From JAEUKA01 sp044228505 (lineage in GTDB: Bacteria > Myxococcota_A > Polyangia > Palsa-1104 > JAEUJZ01): 64,000 bases of DNA. The stretch is taken from NCBI GenBank assembly GCA_044228505.1, contig JBGAUT010000009.1, positions 62,001 through 126,000 on the forward strand, written 5' to 3'. Position numbers and translations under genes: made by a program. The notes under the pieces were generated by a model. The model saw only the letters and a program-made list of their open reading frames with translations, was not told where the DNA came from and did no database searches. Numbering within the stretch: the first letter of the stretch is position 1; the number at the start of each line of letters is the position of its first letter. Below, in pieces: positions 34,359 through 43,687 of this stretch.

Positions 34359-35057
34359 ATGATTGATCTGTATTACTGGACGACTCCGAATGGGCACAAG
34401 ATCACGATGTTTTTGGAAGAGGCGGGGCTGCCCTACCGCATCATTCCGGTGAGCATTGGCACCGGCGAACAGTTCAAGCCGGAGTTTTTGGCGATCTCTC
34501 CGAACAACCGCATTCCGGCGATTGTCGACCAGGCCCCTGCGGATGGTGGTGCGCCGGTGTCTCTGTTCGAGTCGGGGGCGATTCTGCTGTACCTGGCAGA
34601 CAAGACCGGACAGTTCATTCCCGGGGATCTGCGCGGTCGGGCCGATGTGCTCCAGTGGTTGTTTTGGCAGATGGCGGGGCTTGGGCCGATGGCTGGACAG
34701 AATCACCACTTTAGTCAGTACGCACCGGAAAAGATTCCCTACGCGATCACGCGCTACGTAAGCGAGACGAACCGCCTGTACGGAGTGCTGAACAAGCGGC
34801 TCGCCGATCGTGAGTTTGTCGCTGGGGAGTACTCGATCGCGGACATGGCCTGCTATCCGTGGACGGTGCTGTACGAGCGGCAGGGACAGAACCTGCAAGA
34901 CTTCCCACATCTTGCGCGCTGGATGGAGACCATCAAAGCCCGACCGGCCACCATTCGCGCCTACGCTCGCGCCAAAGAGATCAACTCGGCACCTACGGTC
35001 AGTGACGCCGCGAAGAAGATCCTGTTTGGGCAGACCGCCGCCGTGGTGAAGCCCTAG
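34359..35057 (+). CDS. Glutathione S-transferase (YfcG/YghU-type)
   Basis: A 232-residue GST from ATG 34359, with AGGA five bases upstream. The thioredoxin-like N-domain begins MIDLYYWTTPNGHKITMFLEEAG, of the Ure2p/YfcG subgroup, where a Thr/Asn pair replaces the Tyr/Ser of classic GSTs. NNRIPAIVDQ carries the cis-Pro. The helical C-domain is FSIADMACYPW-like. It probably reduces disulfides of glutathione rather than conjugating. Divergent from the FG-GAP lipoprotein. Confidence 0.9.
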   Translation: MIDLYYWTTPNGHKITMFLEEAGLPYRIIPVSIGTGEQFKPEFLAISPNNRIPAIVDQAPADGGAPVSLFESGAILLYLADKTGQFIPGDLRGRADVLQWLFWQMAGLGPMAGQNHHFSQYAPEKIPYAITRYVSETNRLYGVLNKRLADREFVAGEYSIADMACYPWTVLYERQGQNLQDFPHLARWMETIKARPATIRAYARAKEINSAPTVSDAAKKILFGQTAAVVKP

Positions 35058-35065
35058 CTTCGATC

Positions 35066-35668
35066 CTACCCTTCGTGGTCCTCGCCAAAGATTCGCTCGG
35101 CCCACATTCGGCGCCAGTCCGGTCGACCCACGCAGTGTTCGGTCAGGCTCTTTGCGAGCTTGTCGGTGAGCTGGGCTGGGACGGCGATACAGGCACCTTG
35201 CCTGGCGAGCTGTTCGGCGCGGCTGACCGATTCCGCCAAGTAGACGTGCTCGCCGCAGCTTGGGCAGAAGCGACGGTCGGCTTTGTCGGTTGGCTCGAGC
35301 GTGTTCCAGTTGTTTGGGCACTCGAAGCGGAAGCGGACCTGCGGAGTCTGTGCTGTGGGCGCACTGCCGCATTGGTAGACCTGGGGTGAGCCGGTGACCG
35401 TGGCCCACCACACCCCATCGATGAGGGGCAGCAGCTTGCGCAGCGCGGCGCGGTGATGGGCAGACTCTGCGGAGGGCAGGGCGTTGGCGTATTCGGGCTC
35501 GGTGAGGAGCCCGTGCAGGCGCAGCGCTTCGCCGCGAACATCACCCTCGGCTGCGAGAAACTGGAGATAGCGCTGTCGAGCCGCCCGATCCTGCGGACGC
35601 TGCATGCAGGTGTACAGAAACGGGGCCTCGCTCGGATGACGTAAGGCTTCAAAGAACGACCTCGACAT
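35066..35668 (-). CDS. TIGR02996-like protein with C-terminal zinc ribbon
   Basis: A 200-residue protein. Residues about 10-50 (ARQRYLQFLAAEGDVRGEALRLHGLL) match the short TIGR02996 repeat-companion motif common in myxobacteria and planctomycetes. Residues about 115-175 contain CPNNW...CPSCGEHVYLA, a zinc ribbon. The C-terminal sequence (GACIAVPAQL) follows a pattern I have seen with that ribbon in myxobacteria. Converges on the GST gene with 8 bp between stops. Function unknown. Confidence 0.6.
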   Translation of the reverse strand: MSRSFFEALRHPSEAPFLYTCMQRPQDRAARQRYLQFLAAEGDVRGEALRLHGLLTEPEYANALPSAESAHHRAALRKLLPLIDGVWWATVTGSPQVYQCGSAPTAQTPQVRFRFECPNNWNTLEPTDKADRRFCPSCGEHVYLAESVSRAEQLARQGACIAVPAQLTDKLAKSLTEHCVGRPDWRRMWAERIFGEDHEG

Positions 35669-35802
35669 GGTGTCTCTCTCCGCAGCGGGTAGGCATCCAT
35701 TGTATCGTGGCCGCCATCCCGAGTCTGTCGCGTGCGCGTCGCATTCGGCGTCCCGCGAAGTTGTTCTCCCTGCTACAGCGGCAATTTGTTAGCTTCTGCG
35801 GC

Positions 35803-36219
35803 ATGTCAAAGCCAAGCTCCGACCGCCGGTCGAGTACCCGTTCTAAGCCGAGCCGCACCACTGAAGCGCCCAAGCGTCGCAAGTCGAAGACGATGTCCGC
35901 TGCCCAAGGAACACCAGTGCTCGACAATCGCCAGCGCACGATCTTGCGCGGCCTGGGCCATCACCTACAACCCGTGGTTCAGATTGGCAAAGACGGCATC
36001 AGCGAAGGGCTCTTGTCTGCGATTGCGACCGTGCTGGAGCAGCACGAGCTGGTGAAGCTGAAGCTGCTCGAAACGGTGCCGGGGGATCGTCATGAACTGG
36101 CGACAGAGCTGGCCAAGCAGTGCCGCGCCGCGCTGGTGCAGGTGATCGGTCGCAACGTGCTGTTGTTTCGGCCCAGGCCTCTGACCGATCCGCGTCCGAG
36201 CCTGGAAATGGAGCTGTAG
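35803..36219 (+). CDS. yhbY: CRS1-YhbY RNA-binding protein
   Basis: A 138-residue protein from ATG 35803 with a basic, disordered N-terminus (about 37 residues of Ser/Arg/Lys). The CRM domain occupies about 40-125: LDNRQRTILRGLGHHLQPVVQIGKDGI, ELVKLKLLETVPGDR and GRNVLLFRP. In E. coli YhbY associates with the large ribosomal subunit precursor. It could also start at ATG 35893, which would remove most of the tail. It ends 2 bp before the M16 protease gene, suggesting an operon. Confidence 0.85.
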   Translation: MSKPSSDRRSSTRSKPSRTTEAPKRRKSKTMSAAQGTPVLDNRQRTILRGLGHHLQPVVQIGKDGISEGLLSAIATVLEQHELVKLKLLETVPGDRHELATELAKQCRAALVQVIGRNVLLFRPRPLTDPRPSLEMEL

Positions 36220-36221
36220 CC

Positions 36222-39122
36222 ATGCGCAAGCTGACCGTCGCCTTGCTGCTCACCATCGGCCTTGTGTCCTCTGCGCCATCTGCCGCGCCGCCTGTGCCGG
36301 CACCTGCTCCCAAAGCGGCAGCGACCCCAGCAAGCGCGGGGCGTGATCCGTTTGCGCTCACGGCGGAACGGTACACGCTGCCGAGTGGCATGACCGTGCT
36401 GCTCCGTCGCGATCCGTCCGTGCCTCGGGTGGTGGTGTCGCTGTGGTTTTCGGTCGGCTCACGCGATGAAGCGCCCGGTCGTACCGGCTTTGCGCACTTG
36501 TATGAACACCTGATGTTCATGGGAACGCGCCACGTACCGAACAACCGCTTCGACGCGATCATGGAGTCGGAGGGCGGCGGCAACAACGCGACGACCAGCA
36601 CCGATCGGACGTTCTACTTCGACTTCGGCCCGAGCCATCTGCTGCCGACGCTGCTCTGGCTGGAAGCCGAGCGCCTCACCAACCTGCCGGAGACGATGAC
36701 CGATGAAAAGGTCAGTCTCCAGCGCGAGGTGGTGCGCAACGAGCGGCGGCAGTCGTATGAAAATCGACCGTACGGAATGGCCGAGCTGCGGGTTTCCTCG
36801 GCGATGTATCCAGCGGGGCATCCCTATTCGTGGCCGGTCATCGGCTCGCACGAGGACTTGATCGCGGCCAGTACCAGCGACGTCAAGCAGTTCTTTTACA
36901 AGTACTACACGCCGTCGAATGCGACGCTGGCGATTGTCGGCGACTTCAATCCCGAGGAAGCGAAGCGGCTCATCCAGACCTACTTCGGCTGGATGCCCAA
37001 GCGACCGAAGCCGGTGTCGCCCTCGCTAGCGGGTGGGGTTCCGGCGATGGTGGTGCCGGTCGAGCAAAAGATTGTCGTGCAAGACCAAGTGACCCTGCCG
37101 CGAGTCTACCTGTTGTGGCATGCGCCAGCGGTCAGTAGCCCGGACTATGCCGAGTCGGTGCTCCTGGGCGATGTGCTGGGGAAAGGGCGCGCCAGTCGAC
37201 TGCATCGCAAGCTGGTCATCGAGCAGAAGTTGGCGCAGTCGGTCGAGGTCGAGGTCGAGCCGCAGCAGCTTGGCTCGGTGCTGGGCGTGACGGTGACGGC
37301 GCAACAAGGAGTGACGGCGGAGCAGCTATCGCAAGCGGTGGAACGCGAGCTTGCGGCGTTTGCCAGTGCGCCGCCGAGTGCCGATGAGATCCTGCGGGCC
37401 CGGAACCTGCGGCTTCTGGAGCTGGCTCGCGACATCGAGACGCCGCTTGGACAGTCGCTGTGGATTCAGCAGCTCAACGCGTGGCTGGGGGATCCGAATG
37501 CCCTGTCGCAGCTCGTTGGGAAGCTCCAGTCGGCGACGCCCGCGAGCATCCTTTCGCGTGCGCAGGATTTGGGGATCGGTGAGCCATCGCGACGGCTGCA
37601 AATCTCGGTGGTGCCAAGGACGGGGGCGGCGACGCAAGCGGAGCCGGTAAAGCCAAGCGAGTCACCTCCGAAACAGGCGGCAAAACCGCCCGGTAAAGCG
37701 GCACCGGTTGGTCAGCCGATGCGGGCCCCCATTGATCTATCGAAGGCACCGAAGCCGCTCGCTCTCAAGCCACCGACTCCACCACCGAGCGCGCATTTCC
37801 GGGTTCATGGGGTGGATGTGACGCTGGTGAAGCGAACCGGAACCCCACTCATCGAGACGGCGGTGTCGATTCCGGTTGGTGAAGCCGATGCGGTGGCGGC
37901 AAAGTCCGGTCTGGCCGATGCGGTGGCGTCGATGCTCAGCGAAGGCAGCGACAAGCGGAGCGGCCTTGACTGGGCACAAGCGATGCAAGCGGCGGGCGCA
38001 ACCTGGAAGGCACAGGTGACATCGGACACCACGCTGTTGACGATGGGAGTGCTCGGGCAGACCTACGCCGAGGCATCCGCGCTGTTTTATGAAGCGCTGC
38101 TGCGGCCTCGATTCGAGGAAGCGGAGTGGTCGCGGGTGCGTGGGGAGCGGCTGGCGAGTCTGGAGCAAAAGAAGGATGAACCCGCCTCGGTGGCCGATCG
38201 GGTGCTGCGCAGTAGCCTCTATGGTGCAAGCGAGCCGTATGGACGATGGCCACAGGGCACGGCGGCGACGCTGCAAAAGCTGTCGGGATCGGATCTGCGG
38301 GCGTTTCACCAGAGCTTCTATCCGCCGCGCTCGTGGAAAATCGTGATTGCCGGTGACTTCGAGCTGAGCCAGGCGCAGGCCGACAAGCTGCTGGGCGTGC
38401 TCGGGCGGTTGCCGCTGGCACCGCCGTCGACCCCGCTGGCTCGACCGGTGCGTACGCCGCCTCGGCCGCAGCGTGGGTTGGTGCTGGTCGATAGGCCGGG
38501 CGCTCCGCAGGCCGAGGTTCGTTTCGCCAACTTGGTACCGGGCGCGCTCGATCCGGAGCGACCGGTGATGGACATGGCCAACGTGCTGCTTGGGGGAATG
38601 TTCACGAGTCGGCTCAACCAAAACCTGCGGGAAAAGCACGGCTACACCTACGGGGCACGCTCGCAGGTGGTGCGGATGGATGGGCTGGGCTTTTGGGTGG
38701 CGCAAGCGGCGGTGCGCAGCGACGTGACCACTGAGTCACTCGTAGAGCTACGGTCCGAGGAGCGAAGGCTGCGCGATGAGATGTGCTCTGCGGAGGAGCT
38801 GGCCAGTGCCAAAAACGGTGCGATTCAGCGACTGGTGATGCAGAGCGAACGAACCGCCGGACTTTCGCAGCTATATGCGGGCTTTGCGCGCAATCGCTTG
38901 CCGGCGGACGAGTTTGCACGGCTGCTCGCCGGGGCGCAGACGGCCACCCCGGCAAAGCTCCAAGAGGTCAGCAAGAGCCGCCTGCATCCAGAGGAAGCGA
39001 CCATCGTGATTGTGGGGGATGTGCAGAAGCTGTTGCCGAAGCTGCCGCAGGCGCTTGGGGTCACCGACGTCCAGTTCCGTGATGCCGAGGGCAACCCGCT
39101 TTCCACCAAACCTGCAAAGTAG
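36222..39122 (+). CDS. M16-family zinc metalloprotease, two-lobe form
   Basis: A 966-residue exported protease. The N-terminus (KLTVALLLTIGLVSSAPSA) is a signal peptide. The zinc site is HLYEH (His92, Glu95, His96), and Glu174 in NERRQSYE is a candidate third ligand. A second M16 domain spans about 520-950 without an HxxEH, as in other single-chain pitrilysin-type enzymes. It degrades short peptides in the periplasm in known relatives. A Pro/Lys-rich linker (PPKQAAKPPGKAAPVGQP) joins the halves. Coupled to YhbY upstream. Confidence 0.93.
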   Translation: MRKLTVALLLTIGLVSSAPSAAPPVPAPAPKAAATPASAGRDPFALTAERYTLPSGMTVLLRRDPSVPRVVVSLWFSVGSRDEAPGRTGFAHLYEHLMFMGTRHVPNNRFDAIMESEGGGNNATTSTDRTFYFDFGPSHLLPTLLWLEAERLTNLPETMTDEKVSLQREVVRNERRQSYENRPYGMAELRVSSAMYPAGHPYSWPVIGSHEDLIAASTSDVKQFFYKYYTPSNATLAIVGDFNPEEAKRLIQTYFGWMPKRPKPVSPSLAGGVPAMVVPVEQKIVVQDQVTLPRVYLLWHAPAVSSPDYAESVLLGDVLGKGRASRLHRKLVIEQKLAQSVEVEVEPQQLGSVLGVTVTAQQGVTAEQLSQAVERELAAFASAPPSADEILRARNLRLLELARDIETPLGQSLWIQQLNAWLGDPNALSQLVGKLQSATPASILSRAQDLGIGEPSRRLQISVVPRTGAATQAEPVKPSESPPKQAAKPPGKAAPVGQPMRAPIDLSKAPKPLALKPPTPPPSAHFRVHGVDVTLVKRTGTPLIETAVSIPVGEADAVAAKSGLADAVASMLSEGSDKRSGLDWAQAMQAAGATWKAQVTSDTTLLTMGVLGQTYAEASALFYEALLRPRFEEAEWSRVRGERLASLEQKKDEPASVADRVLRSSLYGASEPYGRWPQGTAATLQKLSGSDLRAFHQSFYPPRSWKIVIAGDFELSQAQADKLLGVLGRLPLAPPSTPLARPVRTPPRPQRGLVLVDRPGAPQAEVRFANLVPGALDPERPVMDMANVLLGGMFTSRLNQNLREKHGYTYGARSQVVRMDGLGFWVAQAAVRSDVTTESLVELRSEERRLRDEMCSAEELASAKNGAIQRLVMQSERTAGLSQLYAGFARNRLPADEFARLLAGAQTATPAKLQEVSKSRLHPEEATIVIVGDVQKLLPKLPQALGVTDVQFRDAEGNPLSTKPAK

Positions 39123-39169
39123 AGAAAAGCTGTATTTTCGCGGGGTTGCGGCTTGACGCGCCGGGCCTT

Positions 39170-39418
39170 ATGGATGTAGCAAAGGATCCTACGGTGGCGT
39201 CTTCCACCGAGGCCAATATCGACATGCCGCAGACTGATACGAGTGAAGGCCCGCAGTTTCAATTGGCGGGTCAGTGGGTAGCCGTCGCACAGGTTGAAAG
39301 AGGCAGGGGCCAAGGCCCGGTGCTGGTCGACTTCGACTCTGAAATTGACCAGCTCTGTCAGCGTCTTGCGGCGAGTGGTCGCAGCGGACTCACCATCTTC
39401 CGCTACCCCTCGTCGTAG
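39170..39418 (+). CDS. Small hypothetical protein, DUF5678-like
   Basis: An 82-residue ORF from ATG 39170 (the frame is open from 39146). FQLAGQWVAVAQVERG followed by SEIDQLCQRLAASG and ending TIFRYPSS recalls DUF5678-type small proteins. Could be spurious, since there is no clear ribosome-binding site. It lies between the M16 protease and the convergent cmk. Confidence 0.4.
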   Translation: MDVAKDPTVASSTEANIDMPQTDTSEGPQFQLAGQWVAVAQVERGRGQGPVLVDFDSEIDQLCQRLAASGRSGLTIFRYPSS

Positions 39419-39484
39419 TGGTCCGCTTCGGCGAGTTGCCGAGACCGGCTAGTTGCTGAATCCAGTTGGTGCTGGGGAACGAAC

Positions 39485-40162
39485 CTAGAGGCTGAGTCGC
39501 TGCTTGGCGGTGGCGACCAGTTCGTCGATGACTTGTTCGAGCGAGTGCTGGCTGGTATCGAAGAGCACGGCGTCCTCCGCACATTTGAGTGGGGCGGTGG
39601 CGCGGGTCAGATCACGGCGGTCGCGTTCCTCTTGTTCGCGACGCGTGGCGGTGGCATCGGCCTTGACACCACGGGCTTCCAGCTCTTTTTGCCGCCGCTC
39701 GGCGCGGACTTCGGGCGACGCGGTCAGAAAGATTTTCAGTGGGGCGTCAGGCAGCACCACCGTGCCGATGTCACGACCCTCCACGACACAGGGGCCGCTG
39801 CGGGATAGGTGACGCTGTAGGCCGAGCAGCATGGCGCGTACCTCGGGATGGGCCGAGACCTGCGAGGCACCGAGCGAGACTTCGGGTGTGCGAATGGCCG
39901 TGGTCACGGTCTGGTCGGCCAAAAAGACCGCGCCGTCGTCAGGTCCGCGACCAAAACGAATCGGTAGGGTTTCCGCGAGCACCCCAAGTCGCGGACCGTC
40001 CGCCCACGACACGCCTTGCTGCTGCGCGTAGAAGGCCAGGCTGCGATAGATCGCCCCCGTGTCGAGGAGGAAAAAACCCAGCCGACGGGCGAGCGCTCGG
40101 GCGACGGTAGACTTACCGGCCCCGGCGGGCCCATCAATGGCAATCACTGGATGCTGGATCAT
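39485..40162 (-). CDS. cmk: Cytidylate kinase
   Basis: A 225-residue kinase from ATG 40162. Walker A is IDGPAGAGKSTVARALA (about 9-25); LDTGAIYRSLA and VVEGRDIGTVV are the CMP-binding and RDIGT motifs; RRxxDxxRxxAPL-type basic lid residues follow. It phosphorylates CMP and dCMP. Length and motif order match the bacterial Cmk family. It lies 44 bp after the beta-propeller lipoprotein on the same strand. Confidence 0.95.
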   Translation of the reverse strand: MIQHPVIAIDGPAGAGKSTVARALARRLGFFLLDTGAIYRSLAFYAQQQGVSWADGPRLGVLAETLPIRFGRGPDDGAVFLADQTVTTAIRTPEVSLGASQVSAHPEVRAMLLGLQRHLSRSGPCVVEGRDIGTVVLPDAPLKIFLTASPEVRAERRQKELEARGVKADATATRREQEERDRRDLTRATAPLKCAEDAVLFDTSQHSLEQVIDELVATAKQRLSL

Positions 40163-40206
40163 GGGTCGACTTTCGTTTGACACCTGGGACCGGGAAGCAC
40201 TGACGC

Positions 40207-41259
40207 TCACCTGCGCACCACCACGGTGCCTTGTGCACCAACGGCGCGAAGAGGCTGGGCCGTCGAAAGGCCGCTTAGGGTAAGGACGGTACTGCTGTCT
40301 TCGAGGGTCCAGGTCTTGGTGCTGCCGTCGCGTCGCTGGATGGTGCCGAATGTGCCGACAACCGTTAGAGCTGAGCCCGAGGCCCCGAGCGCCAAGAAAT
40401 GGACGGTTTGGCCGCTGGGGGGCACGGTCGCCTCGCGCCGCCATTTGTCGGCATCGCGACGGAGCACGCGGCCGTACTCACCCGCGACAAACACGCTTTC
40501 ACTGGTGACGACGACGCCGTAGTAGTTGCCGCGTTCACCAGCATCAATGGGGACGCTGTCTGGGCTCCACTTTCCAGCGCTGCGGCGGGCGATGATGCCG
40601 CCGAGTCCGACCGCGAATAGCTCATCGGGCGGGCTGACCGCGATGGCGCGAAGGTCGGCATTGGCAAGGCTGGCGTCGACAGAATCCCGGGACCAGACGC
40701 CGCCCATTGGCTTGCGAAGGATGGTGCCCGCGTCACCGACCGCATACAGATCACCGCTTGCCGTCGCAGTGATCGCAAACAGTGAGGTGGTCAGGCCCAG
40801 CTCTTTGGCTTCCTGCTGCCACTTATCGGTGGTGCGCTTGACGACGACGCCCGCTTCTCCCACAGCGTACAGGTCGTTGCCACTACTGCCTGCCCCGTAC
40901 AGATTGCTGGTGAGGACTTTGGCCGCATCGACAGCGGGCTCGATGATCCAACTGCTGCCACCGCGGCGGAGGATGGTCCCAACGTGACCGACTGCAAAGA
41001 CCTGACCGCTACTGTCGCTGATGATGGCGCGCAAGGTCTGGCCATTGCGAACGCTCTGATCCGGCAACCAGCTTACGCGACCGGAATCAGGCGGCGGGCC
41101 GGCATCCAGGCGTGAGGTTGCAAGGTCCACCACGCCCGAGGGCTTGAAGTCCGGCACCTTGATATCTGGGTCCGGCAGACAGCCCATCGCGAGCAGCGGG
41201 CCAAGCAGGGCAGAAAGAGGGGTGCGGCGACGGAATGGCAGGCAGAAAGGGCGCAGCAT
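40207..41259 (-). CDS. Beta-propeller lipoprotein
   Basis: A 350-residue protein from ATG 41259; the signal ends LLAMGC, a lipobox. It has repeated blades on an (L/V)FAVG-x-x-G-T-I/V-L-R-R pattern: VFAVGHVGTILRR, LYAVGEAGVVVKR, LYAVGDAGTILRK, LFAVGLGGIIARR. The VGHVGTILR-type repeats resemble BNR/YCF48-like propellers found in myxobacterial lipoproteins. Surface or periplasmic. No catalytic motif. Divergent from the CPA2 antiporter. Confidence 0.83.
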   Translation of the reverse strand: MLRPFCLPFRRRTPLSALLGPLLAMGCLPDPDIKVPDFKPSGVVDLATSRLDAGPPPDSGRVSWLPDQSVRNGQTLRAIISDSSGQVFAVGHVGTILRRGGSSWIIEPAVDAAKVLTSNLYGAGSSGNDLYAVGEAGVVVKRTTDKWQQEAKELGLTTSLFAITATASGDLYAVGDAGTILRKPMGGVWSRDSVDASLANADLRAIAVSPPDELFAVGLGGIIARRSAGKWSPDSVPIDAGERGNYYGVVVTSESVFVAGEYGRVLRRDADKWRREATVPPSGQTVHFLALGASGSALTVVGTFGTIQRRDGSTKTWTLEDSSTVLTLSGLSTAQPLRAVGAQGTVVVRR

Positions 41260-41365
41260 GTGGGGCCAACCTTTTCGTGACAGGCCCGCTGTTGTCAAGT
41301 CACAAACCGGTGTATCCGTCGTCGTTGACCCTCTCGGCGAAGGGGTGTATCAAGGTGATTGGCTC

Positions 41366-43552
41366 ATGCTGGCGACGCTCCTTCAAAGCCTTGGGCATAG
41401 TCCGCTGGCTCTGTTTATGGCCCAAGCGGTCGTGATCATTGCGGTGGCTCGTGGCCTCGGGCTACTGGTCCGTCACATCGGCCTGCCGATGGTGATCGCC
41501 GAAATCCTGACCGGGATCGTGCTGGGACCGTCGCTACTCGGTTGGCTGTGGCCGAAACTGACGGCGGTGCTGTTTCCGACCGCCGGGCTGGGATTGCTAC
41601 AGATCTTTGCGCAGGTCGGTCTGGTGCTGTTCATGTTCCTGGTCGGGCTGGAGCTGGACCCGAGCATGGTGCGCAAACACGGTCGGGCCTCTCTTCTGAT
41701 CAGCTTGGCCGGGATTGCGGTGCCGTTTGCGATTGGCGGTGGCACGGCTACGCTGCTGCATCAGACGCTGTCGACACCAGATGTGAAACCGCTGTCGTTT
41801 GCGCTGTTTGTGGGCACGGCGCTGTCGATCACAGCGTTCCCGGTACTGGCGCGCATCCTGTCGGCGGCGCGCATGCTTCACTCGAAGGTGGGGACGGTGG
41901 CGCTGACCTGCGCAGCGATAAACGATGTGCTGGCGTGGTGTCTGCTGGCGTTTGTGGTGGCATCGACGAAGTCGCACGGCCTTACGGAGTCGATTCGTCC
42001 GACGCTTCTAACGGTCGTCTACGTCGCCGGGATGTGGTTTGTGATCCGCCCTCTTTTGCGACGGCTCGGTCAGCGGGGTGCGAGTCGCGAAGGCTTGTCA
42101 CAGAACCTGGTCGCGGCGGTGTTTCTGCTGCTGTTTCTATCGAGCTTCACCACCGAGCTGATTGGTATCCATGCGCTGTTTGGGGCCTTTATGTTTGGCG
42201 TCCTTATGCCCAAGGAAAATGGCTTCGCAGCGACGCTGGCTGATCGGCTGGAGGACTTCGCGGTGGTGTTCCTGCTGCCGCTGTTTTTTGCGTACTCGGG
42301 TCTGCGTACGCAGGTTGGTCTGCTAAACCAAGCCAACCTATGGGGACTGTTTGGCGTGCTGTTGTCCCTGGCGGTGATCGGCAAGTTCGGGGCTTGCTCC
42401 CTGGCGGCTCGGGTCTCGGGGATGTCGTGGCGGGAGTCGGCAGCAGTCGGGGTGATGATGAACACCCAAGGGCTGATGGAGCTGGTCGTGCTCAACATCG
42501 GGCTCGACCTTGGGGTGATCTCAGAAACGATGTTTACGATCATGGTGCTGGTGGCGCTGGTGTCGACGGTGTCAACCGCACCGCTGCTGCGACTGATTTA
42601 TCCGGATCGCCTCATCGCCGCTGAACTTGCCGCTGCCGAGCCGCCGCGAGCGTCCGATACGTACTGTCTGCTGCTCTGTGTGTCGTATCCAGCCACGGTG
42701 CCGGGCATGCTGAAGCTGTCGGCGGCGCTCCTTGGCAAGAGCCGCGAGCGCAGTCGGATCTACGCCCTTAAGCTTCAGCGGGTCAACGAGCGCTCCTCGT
42801 TCTACCTGGCGGACGCGAAGGAGCAACAGTCCGGCACCCATGTCCTGCGGCCGGTGCTTCAGCTCGCCGAAGAGTTTCAGATGCAGGTTCGCCCGATTGC
42901 GTTTGTGTCATCGCATCTGGCCCGAGACATCGCCAACGTGAGCGAGGTCAAAGGGGCCGATCTGGTGCTGCTGGGCTGGCATCGTCCGCTGTTCAATCGG
43001 GCGGCGCTGTCCGGTACGGTGGGGGAAGTGTTAGAGGAAGCTCGCTCGGACGTCGGGGTGTTGGTCGATCGCGGGCTCGGGGCGATTCAGCAGGTGCTGG
43101 TTCCGTTTCATGGCACCTCTCACGATCGCGCCGCGCTCAAGCTGGCCCACCGCTTGATGGAGCAGTCCGGGGCGATGGTGACGGTCCTAAGTGTCGTTGA
43201 GCGGCGTAATCCACCGCCGAACGATTCGTCGGATATCCAGTCGCAGCTCCACGAGGTGTTCGGCAGCGTCACCGATCAGGTCACCATCAAGCAGGCCGCG
43301 CAAGGGGAACCCGCCGAGGCCGCACTCACCGAGATTCGCGGCCGGAGCGACCATCCCTATGATCTCGTCATTATCGGCGTCGGTCGCGATTGGGGACTCG
43401 AAGCGCGGCAGTTTGGCATCCAACAAGAGTTCCTGATCCGCGAATGTCCAACCTCTTTGCTCATCTTGCGGGGCTACGATCCGGCCGTGCATGGCCCGAA
43501 GCAACAAGCGTCGGCGCAGTCCGCGCTGAGTCCCGATGGGACTACCTCGTAG
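41366..43552 (+). CDS. CPA2 cation/proton antiporter with C-terminal Usp domain
   Basis: A 728-residue membrane protein starting at ATG 41366. Residues about 12-400 are 12-13 TM helices of the CPA2/Kef family (GLPMVIAEILTGIVLGPSLLG, GTALSITAFPVLARIL, LFGAFMFGVLMPKENG). The tail (about 440-720) contains two Usp-like folds, the second with ETGxxHDRAALKLA-type sequence (VPFHGTSHDRAALKLAHRL). It exchanges K+/Na+ for H+; Usp domains bind nucleotide and may gate it. AAGGTG lies upstream of the start. The divergent neighbour is the beta-propeller lipoprotein. Confidence 0.9.
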   Translation: MLATLLQSLGHSPLALFMAQAVVIIAVARGLGLLVRHIGLPMVIAEILTGIVLGPSLLGWLWPKLTAVLFPTAGLGLLQIFAQVGLVLFMFLVGLELDPSMVRKHGRASLLISLAGIAVPFAIGGGTATLLHQTLSTPDVKPLSFALFVGTALSITAFPVLARILSAARMLHSKVGTVALTCAAINDVLAWCLLAFVVASTKSHGLTESIRPTLLTVVYVAGMWFVIRPLLRRLGQRGASREGLSQNLVAAVFLLLFLSSFTTELIGIHALFGAFMFGVLMPKENGFAATLADRLEDFAVVFLLPLFFAYSGLRTQVGLLNQANLWGLFGVLLSLAVIGKFGACSLAARVSGMSWRESAAVGVMMNTQGLMELVVLNIGLDLGVISETMFTIMVLVALVSTVSTAPLLRLIYPDRLIAAELAAAEPPRASDTYCLLLCVSYPATVPGMLKLSAALLGKSRERSRIYALKLQRVNERSSFYLADAKEQQSGTHVLRPVLQLAEEFQMQVRPIAFVSSHLARDIANVSEVKGADLVLLGWHRPLFNRAALSGTVGEVLEEARSDVGVLVDRGLGAIQQVLVPFHGTSHDRAALKLAHRLMEQSGAMVTVLSVVERRNPPPNDSSDIQSQLHEVFGSVTDQVTIKQAAQGEPAEAALTEIRGRSDHPYDLVIIGVGRDWGLEARQFGIQQEFLIRECPTSLLILRGYDPAVHGPKQQASAQSALSPDGTTS

Positions 43553-43687
43553 GTTGCCTATCCTTTCTTATCGGCGCGCTTTCTGATAGATGCCATGAAC
43601 AACGCTGCTTGTCGCTTGCCAGGCAGAGACTCTTTGGCTCACGCGAGTATAAGAGGCGTACCAAATTCCTAATAAGGAGAACCACTG